From NCBI RefSeq assembly GCF_036246005.1, contig NZ_CP109171.1:2344001-2408000 (forward strand): 64,000 nt of DNA. The letters are read 5' to 3'. How positions within the stretch are numbered: the first letter of the stretch is position 1; each line of letters opens with the position of its first letter. The DNA is from Streptomyces sp. NBC_01723. GTDB lineage: Bacteria; Actinomycetota; Actinomycetes; Streptomycetales; Streptomycetaceae. This document shows positions 47,941-56,924 of the stretch, piece after piece. The notes under the pieces were generated by a model. It was not told where the DNA came from, made no database searches, and saw only the letters and a list, made by a program, of their open reading frames with translations. A program made the translations under genes and the position numbers.

Positions 47941-50411
47941 CAGAGCGCCACCGCCTTGCCGTCGGCGCCGGTAGCGCCCCGCGTGTACTTGGGGTGGATC
48001 AACCCGACGCAGGTGTAGGGCAGGTCGTCGACCTCCTCGACGGGCACGCCCCGCTGCTCGGCCAGCAGGCGTACGTGGTCCAGGTCCGGGCCGGCGCCGG
48101 CCCGGGCGAGGACCTTCCAGGGCACGCGGCGCAGCATCACGCGCGTGGTCTCGCCGACACCGGGCTTGACGAGGTTCACATCGTCGATGCCGTACTCCTC
48201 GCTGATCCGCTCGACGGCGGCCCAGCCCTCCCAGGTGGGGGTGCGGTCGGCGGCCAGCAGTTCCTTGGCCTGGGCGTGGACCGCGTCGGTGACGTCCGGG
48301 TAGTGCGCGGAGACGGCGTCGAGGAAGGCGGGTGACAGATCGGAGCCGGCGAGCTCGCGGTAGAACTTCGCGCCGTGGAAGTCGTGCGGGCCGACCAGGT
48401 CGGCGCGGAGCACGGTGCGGGATATCAGGCCGGAGACGGTGGAGTTGAGACAGGCGGAAGGGATGAGGAAGTCGTCGCGCGTGCCGTAGGTGCGTACGCA
48501 GGAGCCGGGGTCGGCCAGCACGGCGATCTCCGGGTTGAAGCCGGTGACGCCGTCCGATACCTCGAAGTCGCGCAGGGCGGCGGCAAGTTCGCGGGTGATG
48601 GCGCCCTTGCCGGTCCAGCCGTCGACGAAGACGACGTCGGCGGGGTCGTGGTGGGCGGCCAGCCAGCGCAGTGCGTTGGCATCGATGCCCCGGCCCCGGA
48701 CGATCGACACGGCGTAGTGAGGGAGGTCGAGACCATGGCGGTACTGCGCCCAGCGTCGCATCAGGATGCCCACGGGAGTGCCCGCGCGGGCGAGGGAGAC
48801 CAGAACGGGGCGGGGCGACCGCTCCGCGAGCACGATCTCGGTGACGGCACCGACGGCGCGCGCCAGCCGGGCGGCGGACGCGTCCAGGGCCGCGTGGAAC
48901 AGCTCTTGGTACTGCTCGCTGGGCTGGTACTCCACGGGCAGCGACTCCGCGTAGTGCGCGCCGCCGCTCTGGATGGCCTCCTCGCGCTCCTCGGTAGGCG
49001 CCTCCAGCGTCACGTCCGAGAAGTCCTGGAGCAGCCAGCCGACCTCGTCGGACGCGTACGAGGAGAAGTCGGGGCCGCGCAGGGGCTCGGGCAGCATGGA
49101 GGGCCTTTCGGGAGCGTGCGGGGCGTACGGGACGTACGACGGGACGACCGCGAGCAGGACGTGCGGGACATGGGCGGCGAGCCGGCCCAGCAGTCCGTCG
49201 GGCTCGTGCAGTGCGGGGGTGTCGGCGGCGGAGTCGACGACGGCGACGACGGCGTCGAAGCCGGCGCCCGCGACGTTGTAGGCATAGCGCTCGCCGGGGC
49301 CGTCGGCCGGGTCGTCGTGTGCGGGGAAGACCAGGCGGGTGCGTATGGCGTAGCCGGGGTCGTCGACCGCGAGGACGGGAGAGCGGGTCGTGGTGGAGTA
49401 GCGCACATCGGCGTCGGTGGTCCGCTCGAGTGCGTCGGCCAGGCGGAGGGGCGCGTACATCAGTTCCTCGAAGCCGAGGACGAGCACGCGTCGGGTGTCG
49501 GCGGGCAGTGCGTCGGCGATCCGGGCCGCCATGCCGGGCAGCGCGTTCTCCAGCCGCTCACGGTGCGCGGCCGTGAACCCGTGCCGGCCGCCGTCGGGAA
49601 CCCCGTCGGGCCAGTGGAGGTCGACGCGGGACACCCGGCCGGCGGCTCCCCCGGCGCCGGATCCCGCACCCGCACTCCCGGCCTCGTACCGCGCGACCAG
49701 TTCCTGCCCCTTCTCCAGAACCCCCGGCGGCAGCCGCACCGTGCCCGAGGCGGCGGTCACCAGGTCCACGCGGGCGCCGATCTCCCGGGCGAAGTCCTCC
49801 AGCCGGCCGGCGTCGGCGGGCGAGCGCATGTCGACCAGGGCGACCACGACGTACCGCTTGCGGGGATAGCGCTCGTGCAGGGCGCGGACGGTGTTGAGCA
49901 CCGTGTTGCCGGTGGAGAACTCGTCGTCGACGAGGACGAGCGGCCCGTCGCCGGCCAGCAGCGCCGGGTCCTCGGGCAGCAGGAGGTGGGAGGTCGCGTG
50001 CGAGTGGGACTCCTCGAAGCCGCCCGCCCGGCTCACCCCGGCGACCGGGCGGCGGGTGGAGTGCAGGTAGGGGGCGGCGCCCAGGCCGTCGGCGACGGAG
50101 TGGCCGAGTCCGGTGGCGGTCTCCGCGTAGCCGAGGACGACCGCGTGTCCGGCCGTCTCGGCGCCGAGCAGGTCGCGGACGCGGCGGCCGAGGGCGACAC
50201 CGTGGCCGTGGACGACGGAGGGCGACTGGGGGACGTGTTTGCCGAGCACGTTGGAGACGAGCAGGTGCGCCCGTTTGGGGTTGCGGCGCAGGGCGAGGCC
50301 CAGCAGGCCGGTCAGACTGTCGTCACCGGCGAGTTCGACGCCGAGCCGCTCCGCGACCCAGCTGCCGGACCAGACTCCGGCGCGCCCCTCGGCGCGCGCC
50401 CTCTCGGTCAT
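47940..50411 (-). CDS. Fused PRTase-TRSP-StiP-Pelota protein of the Ter island
   Basis: An 823-residue protein. The ATG at 50411 is preferred because GGGAGG stands 9 bases before it; an ATG at 50435 also exists. Part 1 (about residues 1-240) is a phosphoribosyltransferase with the PRPP loop LVLVDDEFSTGNTVLNTVRA. Part 2 (about 270-420) fits the TRSP domain (LVLGFEELMYAPLRLADALE; ERYAYNV). Part 3 (about 470-730) is the StiP-like segment, also PRTase-like, with PRPVLVSLARAGTPVGILMR, DVVFVDGWTGKGAITREL and GTRDDFLIPSACLNSTVSGL. Part 4 is a Pelota-like end (LAEQRGVPVEEVDDLPYTCV). These are usually two separate genes in other Ter systems. Predicted to act on a nucleotide-like substrate in the cytoplasm. 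Domain borders are approximate and by eye. Confidence 0.82.
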   Translation of the reverse strand: MTERARAEGRAGVWSGSWVAERLGVELAGDDSLTGLLGLALRRNPKRAHLLVSNVLGKHVPQSPSVVHGHGVALGRRVRDLLGAETAGHAVVLGYAETATGLGHSVADGLGAAPYLHSTRRPVAGVSRAGGFEESHSHATSHLLLPEDPALLAGDGPLVLVDDEFSTGNTVLNTVRALHERYPRKRYVVVALVDMRSPADAGRLEDFAREIGARVDLVTAASGTVRLPPGVLEKGQELVARYEAGSAGAGSGAGGAAGRVSRVDLHWPDGVPDGGRHGFTAAHRERLENALPGMAARIADALPADTRRVLVLGFEELMYAPLRLADALERTTDADVRYSTTTRSPVLAVDDPGYAIRTRLVFPAHDDPADGPGERYAYNVAGAGFDAVVAVVDSAADTPALHEPDGLLGRLAAHVPHVLLAVVPSYVPYAPHAPERPSMLPEPLRGPDFSSYASDEVGWLLQDFSDVTLEAPTEEREEAIQSGGAHYAESLPVEYQPSEQYQELFHAALDASAARLARAVGAVTEIVLAERSPRPVLVSLARAGTPVGILMRRWAQYRHGLDLPHYAVSIVRGRGIDANALRWLAAHHDPADVVFVDGWTGKGAITRELAAALRDFEVSDGVTGFNPEIAVLADPGSCVRTYGTRDDFLIPSACLNSTVSGLISRTVLRADLVGPHDFHGAKFYRELAGSDLSPAFLDAVSAHYPDVTDAVHAQAKELLAADRTPTWEGWAAVERISEEYGIDDVNLVKPGVGETTRVMLRRVPWKVLARAGAGPDLDHVRLLAEQRGVPVEEVDDLPYTCVGLIHPKYTRGATGADGKAVAL

Positions 50412-50474
50412 GTACTCGTGCCTCCCGTTGTCCATCTCGGCCTGGGCCCTTGCGTCGGTCGTGGATCGTTGCGG

Positions 50475-51641
50475 TCAGTCGGACAGTCCGGCGGCGAGCA
50501 GTTCCACGAAACCGATGTCCTCGTTCGCCACCCCGAAGATCTCGGCGCGCAGCAGGGTCCGTTCGGCCCAGGCGCGGTGCGGCTTCACCTCGTTCATCTT
50601 GTTCGTGTAGGCGGACCTCATCACACCCCCGCCGCAGCGTTCCGGCCGCAGGATGTCCTGGGCGTCGCTGAACTCCTCGTGGCTGACGACGGACAGCGCG
50701 TGGACGGGGAGCACGTGCGAGGGGTGGATGCAGGTCTTGCCCAGCAGGCCGTTGGCGCGGTCCAGGGAGATCTCCCGCAGCAGGCCGTCCATCGAGTGCT
50801 CGATCAGTTTCTGGCGCAGTCCGACGGCCTGGCCCTCCAGGAAGGGGCTCTGCCGCAGCTGCGGTTTGAACATCCTCTCCGGGACGCGGAAGTACTCCCA
50901 CACGGGCCCGGTCACGGTGAATCCGGTGCCGTCGGCGCGGGCGAGCATGTTCACCACGTCGGCGATCACGGAGGCGACGATCTGGACGTCGTACGCCGTC
51001 ATGTCGGGGCCCCGGCGCAGCCCGTAGGAGGAGCAGAAGTCGGTCACGCCGAGCCGCAGGGCGAGTACGCGGTCGCGGTACTTGTCCACCGCGCGGAAGA
51101 TCCCCTCCAGCGTCTGCACCCGGGACTCCCGGTACAGCAGGTCCGGGGACTCCAGGACCGGCATGGCGAAGAGCCTGCGGCCACTGGCGGCCTCCCCGGC
51201 GGAGAGCGCCTCCAGGAAGGGCACGCCGCGTTCCTCGGTGAACTTCGGCAGCACGAATCCGGACAGCAGCCGCACGGCGGGGCCGAGGCGGCGCACGAGG
51301 TCGGGTATCTGCTCGGGGGTGCGGACCCGGACGAACAGGAGGGGGACGTCGGCGTCGGAACGTTTCGCCAGATCATTGAGGTGACGGACGAGGTTGGCCT
51401 CACCCTCCGGTACGTCGGCGTCGTCGATCGAGTCCTCCAGGCACAGCACCATCGACACCACACCGCGCGCACCCTGCTTGAGGACGTCGTCGGCGAGATT
51501 CGGCCGGGTGGCGGGACTGTAGAGCGTGGCACCCAGGGCCGCGGAGAGCAGCCGGGCCGGAGAGTCGGCCGAGAAGGCGCAGGGCTCCTGGTGGAACAGA
51601 CGCTTCCGCACTTCAGGGGCAATCTGTCCGAAATGACGCAT
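50475..51641 (-). CDS. HpcH/HpaI aldolase/citrate-lyase-like protein of the Ter island
   Basis: A 388-residue protein. The CitE-like TIM barrel is marked by LGATLYSPATRPNLADDVLK, VSMVLCLEDSIDDADVPEGE (metal-binding acidic residues), VRVRTPEQIPDLV, FVLPKF, and LALRLGVTDFCSSYGLRRGP, with LLGKTCIHPSHVLPVHAL at the end. It probably acts on a CoA- or phosphate-linked metabolite. It is 63 bases upstream of the fused PRTase gene, and likely leads that operon. In Ter loci an ATP-grasp protein normally accompanies these genes; none is seen here. Confidence 0.88.
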   Translation of the reverse strand: MRHFGQIAPEVRKRLFHQEPCAFSADSPARLLSAALGATLYSPATRPNLADDVLKQGARGVVSMVLCLEDSIDDADVPEGEANLVRHLNDLAKRSDADVPLLFVRVRTPEQIPDLVRRLGPAVRLLSGFVLPKFTEERGVPFLEALSAGEAASGRRLFAMPVLESPDLLYRESRVQTLEGIFRAVDKYRDRVLALRLGVTDFCSSYGLRRGPDMTAYDVQIVASVIADVVNMLARADGTGFTVTGPVWEYFRVPERMFKPQLRQSPFLEGQAVGLRQKLIEHSMDGLLREISLDRANGLLGKTCIHPSHVLPVHALSVVSHEEFSDAQDILRPERCGGGVMRSAYTNKMNEVKPHRAWAERTLLRAEIFGVANEDIGFVELLAAGLSD

Positions 51642-51848
51642 TTAAACTCCCCCGTGGTGTCTGGGCAACCTGTGAATCGTCGAAAGGTGGCCGGTAATAG
51701 TACGTACGTATCCATGTCGGAGGTTCCCACCGGGCATGAATTCCAGGTAACCCGGCCATGTCGTCGATGGCCACCCGGGAAGGCGGACACGGGTCGAGTA
51801 CCCGCCCCCGCGTTGTCGTGACCAGGACCGAGAGGGCAGGATGACCGC

Positions 51849-52763
51849 ATGACGCACGCGATGCTGAAGGGATCGAACATCCCGCTGCAAGCCACCACGG
51901 TACGCGCCGTGCTGCGCTGGACACCCGGGTCCGGAGTCCCTGACATCGACGCCTCCGCGTTGCTGCTGGGTCCGGACGGCCGCGTGCGTTCCGACGAGGA
52001 CTTCGTCTTCTACAACCAGCCCCGGCACCCCTCCGGCCAGGTCTGGCGGCTCGGCAAGAAGCGGGGCGCCGAGGGCCTGACCGACACGATCCAGACAGAC
52101 CTCTCCCGGGTCGAGCCCTCGGTCGGGCGGATCCTGCTGGTGGCGTCCGCGGACGGGGTCACCTTCGACCGTGTGCGGTCCCTGCGCATCCTGGTGCACG
52201 ACGCCGCCTCGGCCGACGCGGAACCGCTGGCGTACTTCGACGTGAAGCCGGAGACGGGCCAGGAGACGGCGCTGATCTGCGGCGAGCTCTACCGGCGCGG
52301 GGAGGCCTGGAAGTTCCGTGCGCTGGGCGAGGGGTACTCCAACGGGCTCAAGGGCCTGGCGACCGACTTCGGCATCTCGGTGGACGAGTCGGAGGGGGCT
52401 GAGGACCCCCTGTCGGCCCCTCGCTCCGAGCCGACGTTCCCGCCCGCCCAGCCCGGCCCCGCGCAGACCCCGGCCACCCAGCCCGCGCCCGCCCAGCCGG
52501 TGGTCGATCCCGAGCAGCCGACGACCGTCCAGCCCCTCCCTGGGGCCTCGCGACCGCTGCCGCCGGAGCAGCCCGCGGGCGTCCCGGCACAGCCCGCGTA
52601 CGGCTTTCCGCAGCCGGCCGGAGCACCGGGGTACGGATATCCGCAGGCCCCGGCCGCGGCCGCCGGCGTGCAGTCCGGCTACGGCTATCCGCAGCCGGTC
52701 ACCGCGGCTCCCGACCCCGATTTCCGGATGCCGCCGCAGGGACCACAGTTCGTCGGGCGCTAG
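51849..52763 (+). CDS. TerD-domain protein with Pro/Gln-rich C-terminal tail
   Basis: A 304-residue protein. Residues 1-175 are TerD-like: [91 protein letters not shown]. TerD domains bind Ca2+ at acidic positions. Residues about 190-304 are low complexity with YGFPQ/YGYPQ repeats (three). It is divergent from the HpcH-like gene and belongs to the Ter island. A short alternative start (MLKGSN) lies four codons in. Confidence 0.9.
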   Translation: MTHAMLKGSNIPLQATTVRAVLRWTPGSGVPDIDASALLLGPDGRVRSDEDFVFYNQPRHPSGQVWRLGKKRGAEGLTDTIQTDLSRVEPSVGRILLVASADGVTFDRVRSLRILVHDAASADAEPLAYFDVKPETGQETALICGELYRRGEAWKFRALGEGYSNGLKGLATDFGISVDESEGAEDPLSAPRSEPTFPPAQPGPAQTPATQPAPAQPVVDPEQPTTVQPLPGASRPLPPEQPAGVPAQPAYGFPQPAGAPGYGYPQAPAAAAGVQSGYGYPQPVTAAPDPDFRMPPQGPQFVGR

Positions 52764-52781
52764 CCGACCCGGCGGCCCGAC

Positions 52782-52846
52782 GGCTCGGCGGCTCGGCGGC
52801 TCGGCGGCTCGGCGGCTCGGCGGCTCGGCGGCTCGGCGGCTCGGCA
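52782..52846. repeat. 9-base minisatellite, about 7 copies
   Basis: The unit GGCTCGGCG is repeated without interruption from 52782 to 52846, just after the TerD gene stop and before the convergent TerA-like gene. It lies in non-coding DNA. Confidence 0.9.
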
Positions 52847-52859
52847 GTGAAGGCGGGCC

Positions 52860-53609
52860 CTAGCGGTCCGCCTTGCTCTTGTGGCCGCGGCCCCACTGCA
52901 GGCCCCAGCCGTAGAGCCGGTCCAGTTCGCCCTGGAAGCCGTACACGAACTTCACCTCGCGGCGGACGAAGATCTCGCCCTTGACGTTCTCGATCATCAC
53001 CACGGCGCAGGACCGGGCCTGGGGATGGCGTTCGTCGAGGCCTATCTCGATGCGGGGGCCGTTGCTCGGGTAGAGCGTGACGATGGCGTGCGTCCGGTCG
53101 AAGGCCGGAGTCTGGTCGTAGATGTACGCGAACAGCAGGAGGCGCTTGATGGCGTCCTTGTGGTCGAGGTTGACGTATATCGTCTCGCCGGAGGCCGAGC
53201 CGAACCGGTCGTCGCCGCTGAGCTTGACGTACGGCGGGGCGTTGACGTCGCCCAGGAAGCCGCCGAGCGGCTGGACGACGCCGCGGGTGCCGTCCATGAG
53301 TTCGTAGAGGCAGCCGAGGTCGAGGTCGACGTTGACCATGCTCTGGCTGTGGCCGACGACCTCGGGCGGCTTGAGTGCCTTGAAGGGGTGCCGCAGCAGG
53401 CTCTCGCGCTGGGCGCCCATGATGTCCGACGTGCGCATGCGCCAGGCCAGGTTGACGCGCAGGTGGCCGGTGGCCGCGCCCTGCTTGGTCAGGGACACCT
53501 GGCTGTGCCGTTTGGTCAGCTGGATGGAGTTGGTCGCCGCGCTGCCCGAGTCGAACTCGGACTCACGGCCGCGCCACAGCCCGTCCAAGAAGCCCATTAC
53601 CGCCCCCAC
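52860..53609 (-). CDS. TerA-like (TerD superfamily) stress protein
   Basis: A protein of 245-249 residues (start at the ATG of 53597 or 53609; MGFLDGLWRG is the better N-terminus). It has SIQLTKRHSQVSLTKQGA, then VNVDLDLGCLYELMDGTRGV, AFDRTHAIVTLYPSNGPRIE and VMIENVKGEIFVRREVKFVY, followed by GFQGELDRLYGWGLQWGRG. This pattern is that of TerA and TerA-like tellurium-resistance proteins, built on the TerD fold. Role is general envelope or metal stress. Convergent with the TerD gene, across the 9-base minisatellite. Confidence 0.85.
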   Translation of the reverse strand: MGAVMGFLDGLWRGRESEFDSGSAATNSIQLTKRHSQVSLTKQGAATGHLRVNLAWRMRTSDIMGAQRESLLRHPFKALKPPEVVGHSQSMVNVDLDLGCLYELMDGTRGVVQPLGGFLGDVNAPPYVKLSGDDRFGSASGETIYVNLDHKDAIKRLLLFAYIYDQTPAFDRTHAIVTLYPSNGPRIEIGLDERHPQARSCAVVMIENVKGEIFVRREVKFVYGFQGELDRLYGWGLQWGRGHKSKADR

Positions 53610-53625
53610 CTTGTTCCGACCGCCG

Positions 53626-53665
53626 ACGGGGCGGCCCCGAGGAGTCGTCCTCGTCGGCCGCCCCG
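53626..53665 (-). terminator. Hairpin terminator of the DUF475 transcript
   Basis: An outer stem GGGGCGGCC/GGCCGCCCC encloses an inner stem GAGGA/TCCTC around GTCG. It lies between the stop of the DUF475/TerC-like gene (53750) and the TerA-like gene start (53609), both leftward. Confidence 0.7.
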
Positions 53666-53702
53666 CTCAGAGCGTTCCTCGTCCGGGCCGGGTTCACACC
53701 AG

Positions 53703-53732
53703 TGGTGCGGGCGCACCGGGGTCGAACCCGGC
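53703..53732 (-). other. tRNA T-arm/3'-end-like fragment
   Basis: On the minus strand the bases read GCCGGGTTCGACCCCGGT followed by GCGCCCGCACCA: a 5-base-pair stem with a 7-base TTCGACC loop, like a tRNA T-arm, and CCA after 13 bases (11 expected). No D-arm or anticodon arm lies upstream, which is coding DNA of the DUF475 gene end. It may be coincidence or the remnant of an integrase attachment site. Confidence 0.35.
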
Positions 53733-53749
53733 CCGGGGACGGAGTGGTT

Positions 53750-54889
53750 TCACACCCCGGAGGAGACCTCCGTCTTCTCCTGATCGCCGCCGCCGGCCGC
53801 CGCGATGGCCCGGTTGCGGCGCACCGAGGACCAGAAGGAGGCGCCGATCAGGACCACGCCGATCAGGCCGGTGATGATCTCGTTGATCTCGTACTGGATG
53901 GTCACCAGCAGGATGACGGCCAGGGCGCCGATGGCGTAGTGGGCGCCGTGCTCCAGGTAGACGTAGTCGTCGAGGGTGCCCTGGCGGACCAGGTAGACGG
54001 TCAGCGACCGGACGTACATGGCGCCGATGCCGAGTCCGAGGGCCATCAGCACGATGTCGTTGGTGATGGCGAAGGCGCCGATGACACCGTCGAAGGAGAA
54101 CGACGCGTCCAGGACCTCCAGGTAGAGGAACATGAAGAACGCGGCCTTGCCGGCCAGCTTGACGGCCGACTTGGGCTTGCCCTCGCGTTCGGCCTTCTCC
54201 TCGGCCTCGTGCTCGCGCTCCTCCTCCTCTTCGAGCTTCTCCTCGAAGAAGCTGGAGAGGCCGCCCACGACGAGGTAGGTGATCAGACCCGCGATGCCGG
54301 AGAGCAGGACCGTCTCCGCCTTGTCGGCGTGGGTGCCGCCGTGCTGGTGGGCGTGGGCACCGAAGGTGATCGCGGAGACCAGCAGCACGACCAGGGCGAT
54401 GCAGACCGACAGCATGTCGACCTTGCCGAGCTTGGCCAGCGGGCGCTCGAGCCAGCCGAGCCACTTGATGTCCCGGTCCTCGAAGATGAAGTCGAGGAAG
54501 ATCATCAGGAGGAACATGCCACCGAAGGCGGCGATCGACGGATGGGCGTCCGTCACCAGCTCCTGGTAGCGGTCCTTGTCGGTCAGGGCGAGGTCGACGG
54601 CCTCGATGGGGCCGAGGGACGCGCTCACCGCGACGATGACGACCGGGAAGATCAGGCGCATGCCGAAGACGGCGATCAGGATGCCGATGGTGAGGAAGAT
54701 CTTCTGCCAGAAGGCATTCATCTTCTTCAGGATCCCGGCGTTGACCACCGCGTTGTCGAAGGACAGCGAGATTTCCAGGACGGACAGGATCGCCACGATG
54801 CCGAAGGCGGTCCACCCCCCGTAGAAGACCGCGGCCACCAGGCCGAGCGCGGTGACCGCGAACGACCACCCGAAGGTTTTCAGAACCAC
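53750..54889 (-). CDS. TerC-like integral membrane protein (DUF475)
   Basis: A 379-residue protein with about nine helices. The two signature motifs of the TerC/DUF475 group are present: LEISLSFDNAVVNAGILKKM near residue 40 and LEVLDASFSFDGVIGAFAIT near residue 265, each with acidic residues suited to metal binding. A long cytoplasmic Glu-rich loop (EEKLEEEEEREHEAEEKAER) lies between. TerC proteins are thought to handle Mn2+ or Ca2+ with TerD partners. It is in the Ter island, 49 bases downstream of the first TerD gene. Confidence 0.93.
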   Translation of the reverse strand: MVLKTFGWSFAVTALGLVAAVFYGGWTAFGIVAILSVLEISLSFDNAVVNAGILKKMNAFWQKIFLTIGILIAVFGMRLIFPVVIVAVSASLGPIEAVDLALTDKDRYQELVTDAHPSIAAFGGMFLLMIFLDFIFEDRDIKWLGWLERPLAKLGKVDMLSVCIALVVLLVSAITFGAHAHQHGGTHADKAETVLLSGIAGLITYLVVGGLSSFFEEKLEEEEEREHEAEEKAEREGKPKSAVKLAGKAAFFMFLYLEVLDASFSFDGVIGAFAITNDIVLMALGLGIGAMYVRSLTVYLVRQGTLDDYVYLEHGAHYAIGALAVILLVTIQYEINEIITGLIGVVLIGASFWSSVRRNRAIAAAGGGDQEKTEVSSGV

Positions 54890-54938
54890 TGGCTACCCAA
54901 TCGTGTGTGTACGGGGCTCCCCCGCGCCGTACGCGGCT

Positions 54939-55514
54939 TTACGAAACGTTGACTCCGAAGTCTAGAGCGATGCCCCGGAGCCCCGACGCGTACCCCTGCC
55001 CCACCGCGCGGAACTTCCATTCCCCCTGGTAGCGATAGAGCTCACCGAAGATCATCGCGGTCTCGGTGGAGGCGTCCTCGCTGAGGTCGTAGCGGGCGAG
55101 TTCCTGGCCGTCGGCCTGGTTGACGACCCGGATGAAGGCGTTGCTGACCTGGCCGAAGGCCTGGCCGCGCTCGTCGGCCAGGTGGATCGAGACCGGGAAG
55201 ACGATCTTGTCGCAGTGGGCCGGCACCGCGGAGAGGTCGACCAGGATCGACTCGTCGTCGCCGTCCCCCTCGCCGGTGAGGTTGTCGCCGGTGTGCTCGA
55301 TCGAGCCGTCCGGGCTCTTGAGCTGGTTGTAGAACACGAACCACTCGTCGCCGAGCACCCGGCCGTTGCCGCACACGAGGGCGCTGGCGTCGAGGTCGAA
55401 GGGTGCTCCGGTGGTGGAACGCGCGTCCCAGCCGAGTCCGACCAGAACCTGAGTGAGGTTCGGTGCGGCCTTGGACAGGGAGACGTTGCCGCCCTTGGCA
55501 AGCGTGACGCCCAT
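54939..55514 (-). CDS. TerD-family stress protein (copy 1)
   Basis: A 191-residue protein with full TerD domain: [80 protein letters not shown], and the end [39 protein letters not shown]. The acidic sites DLDAS and GDGDDE should bind Ca2+. It is a tandem paralogue of the gene at 55627 and probably shares a promoter area with the DUF475 gene downstream. Confidence 0.95.
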   Translation of the reverse strand: MGVTLAKGGNVSLSKAAPNLTQVLVGLGWDARSTTGAPFDLDASALVCGNGRVLGDEWFVFYNQLKSPDGSIEHTGDNLTGEGDGDDESILVDLSAVPAHCDKIVFPVSIHLADERGQAFGQVSNAFIRVVNQADGQELARYDLSEDASTETAMIFGELYRYQGEWKFRAVGQGYASGLRGIALDFGVNVS

Positions 55515-55557
55515 GGTGATGGTCCCTCCCCGGGTGATGATTCCTGGAGTTCCTGCG

Positions 55558-55594
55558 CGTCCGGCGCCGCACGTAAACCGTGCGGCGCCGGACG
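55558..55594 (-). terminator. Perfect 16-base-pair hairpin between the tandem terD genes
   Basis: CGTCCGGCGCCGCACG pairs exactly with CGTGCGGCGCCGGACG around TAAAC. It follows the stop of the upstream TerD gene (55627) by 32 bases and ends 43 bases before the next TerD start (55514), so it probably terminates or attenuates the first transcript. Confidence 0.85.
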
Positions 55595-55626
55595 ATCGGG
55601 GCGGGTGCCCCGGTGGTTCTGGTCGC

Positions 55627-56202
55627 TCAGACGTTCACGCCGAAGTCCTGGGCGATGCCGCGCAGGCCCGAGGCGTAGCCCTGGCCGATGGCGCGGAACT
55701 TCCACTCGGCGCCGTGCCGGTACAGCTCGCCGAAGACCATCGCGGTCTCCGTGGAGGCGTCCTCCGACAGGTCGTAGCGGGCGATCTCGGCTCCGCCGGC
55801 CTGGTTGACGACGCGGATGAACGCGTTGCGCACCTGGCCGAAGGACTGCTGGCGGTTCTCGGCGTCGTAGATGGAGACCGGGAAGGTGATCTTCTCGATG
55901 TCGGCGGGGACGTTGGCCAGGTCGATCTTGATCTGCTCGTCGTCGCCCTCGCCCTCACCGGTGAGGTTGTCACCCGTGTGCTCGACGGACCCGTCCGGGC
56001 TCTTCAGGTTGTTGAAGAAGATGAAGTGCGCGTCACTGGCGACCTTGCCGCCGCTGTTCAGCAGCAGCGCGCTGGCGTCGAGGTCGAAGTCCGTACCGGT
56101 CGTGGTGCGGATGTCCCACCCCAGACCGACGATGACCGCGGTCAGGCCGGGGGCCTCCTTGGTCAGCGATACGTTGCCGCCCTTGCTGAGGCTGACTCCC
56201 AC
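55627..56202 (-). CDS. TerD-family stress protein (copy 2)
   Basis: A 191-residue protein closely similar to the neighbour at 54939: [76 protein letters not shown] and [20 protein letters not shown]. The Ca2+-binding acidic positions are kept. The two are a tandem duplication. It is the first gene of the leftward ter series; a promoter should lie in 56203-56341. Confidence 0.95.
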   Translation of the reverse strand: MGVSLSKGGNVSLTKEAPGLTAVIVGLGWDIRTTTGTDFDLDASALLLNSGGKVASDAHFIFFNNLKSPDGSVEHTGDNLTGEGEGDDEQIKIDLANVPADIEKITFPVSIYDAENRQQSFGQVRNAFIRVVNQAGGAEIARYDLSEDASTETAMVFGELYRHGAEWKFRAIGQGYASGLRGIAQDFGVNV

Positions 56203-56341
56203 GAGTCCTCCATTGGTGTCCAGGGGCGGGGTGCCCCGTAGTGCGTGGATATCGGATCAACGATTCGATCCTAGTGACGGGTTCCCGCCCCCCGCAGGCC
56301 CTGCGGCCGACAAATCGCGGTGTCGGGTCACGGGTGCCGGG

Positions 56342-56800
56342 TCACAGGGTGTCGAGCGCCTTCACGTACTCGTTCAGGTCGCGGGCGTCCGGCAGACCGT
56401 TGACGACGGTCCAGCGCACGACGCCCTCCCGGTCGATGATGAAGGTGCCGCGGACGGCGCAGCCCTTGTCCTCGTCGAAGACGCCGTAGGAGCGCGAGAC
56501 GTTGCCGTGCGGCCAGAAGTCGGACAGCAGCGGGTACTCCAGGCCCTCCTGCTCGCCGAAGACGCGCAGGGTGTGGATGGAGTCGTTGGAGACGGCGAGC
56601 ACCTGGGTGTCGCGGTCGGAGAACTGCGGCAGGTTGTCGCGCACCTCGCACAGCTCGCCGGTGCACACGCCGGTGAAGGCGAACGGGTAGAAGAGCAGCA
56701 CCACGTTCTTCTGGCCGCGGAAGTCGGACAGCCGGACGGTCGCGCCGTGGTTGTCCTTCAGCTCGAAGTCGGGGGCCTTGTCGCCGACCTGGATCGCCAT
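56342..56800 (-). CDS. ahpE: AhpE-type peroxiredoxin
   Basis: A 152-residue thioredoxin-fold protein. The peroxidatic site is [20 protein letters not shown] with Cys46 in the FTxxC motif. A second Cys stands at position 51, which mycobacterial AhpE lacks as I recall, so the recycling chemistry may differ. The ATG at 56800 gives [20 protein letters not shown], the normal start. It reduces peroxides in the cytoplasm. The order ahpE - DUF3052 - aceE also occurs in mycobacteria, supporting orthology. Confidence 0.9.
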   Translation of the reverse strand: MAIQVGDKAPDFELKDNHGATVRLSDFRGQKNVVLLFYPFAFTGVCTGELCEVRDNLPQFSDRDTQVLAVSNDSIHTLRVFGEQEGLEYPLLSDFWPHGNVSRSYGVFDEDKGCAVRGTFIIDREGVVRWTVVNGLPDARDLNEYVKALDTL

Positions 56801-56924
56801 GTCCTGTTCGTCCCTTCCGGAGGTGTTCGCTGGAAACACCCTACGCAGGGATCATCGCGAACCCGCGGACGGGCCGACCGAGGCCGGCCCGTCCGGAGTC
56901 CGGGGTGGTGCGGAGGCCGTGCGG

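Noticed and set aside
48375..51821. A 1148-codon open frame on the plus strand across the Ter metabolic genes
   Set aside because: The length comes from antisense GC bias. The translation (VRGVRG/HGDG-rich) has no recognisable domain, and the minus strand carries two clear enzymes with ribosome sites.
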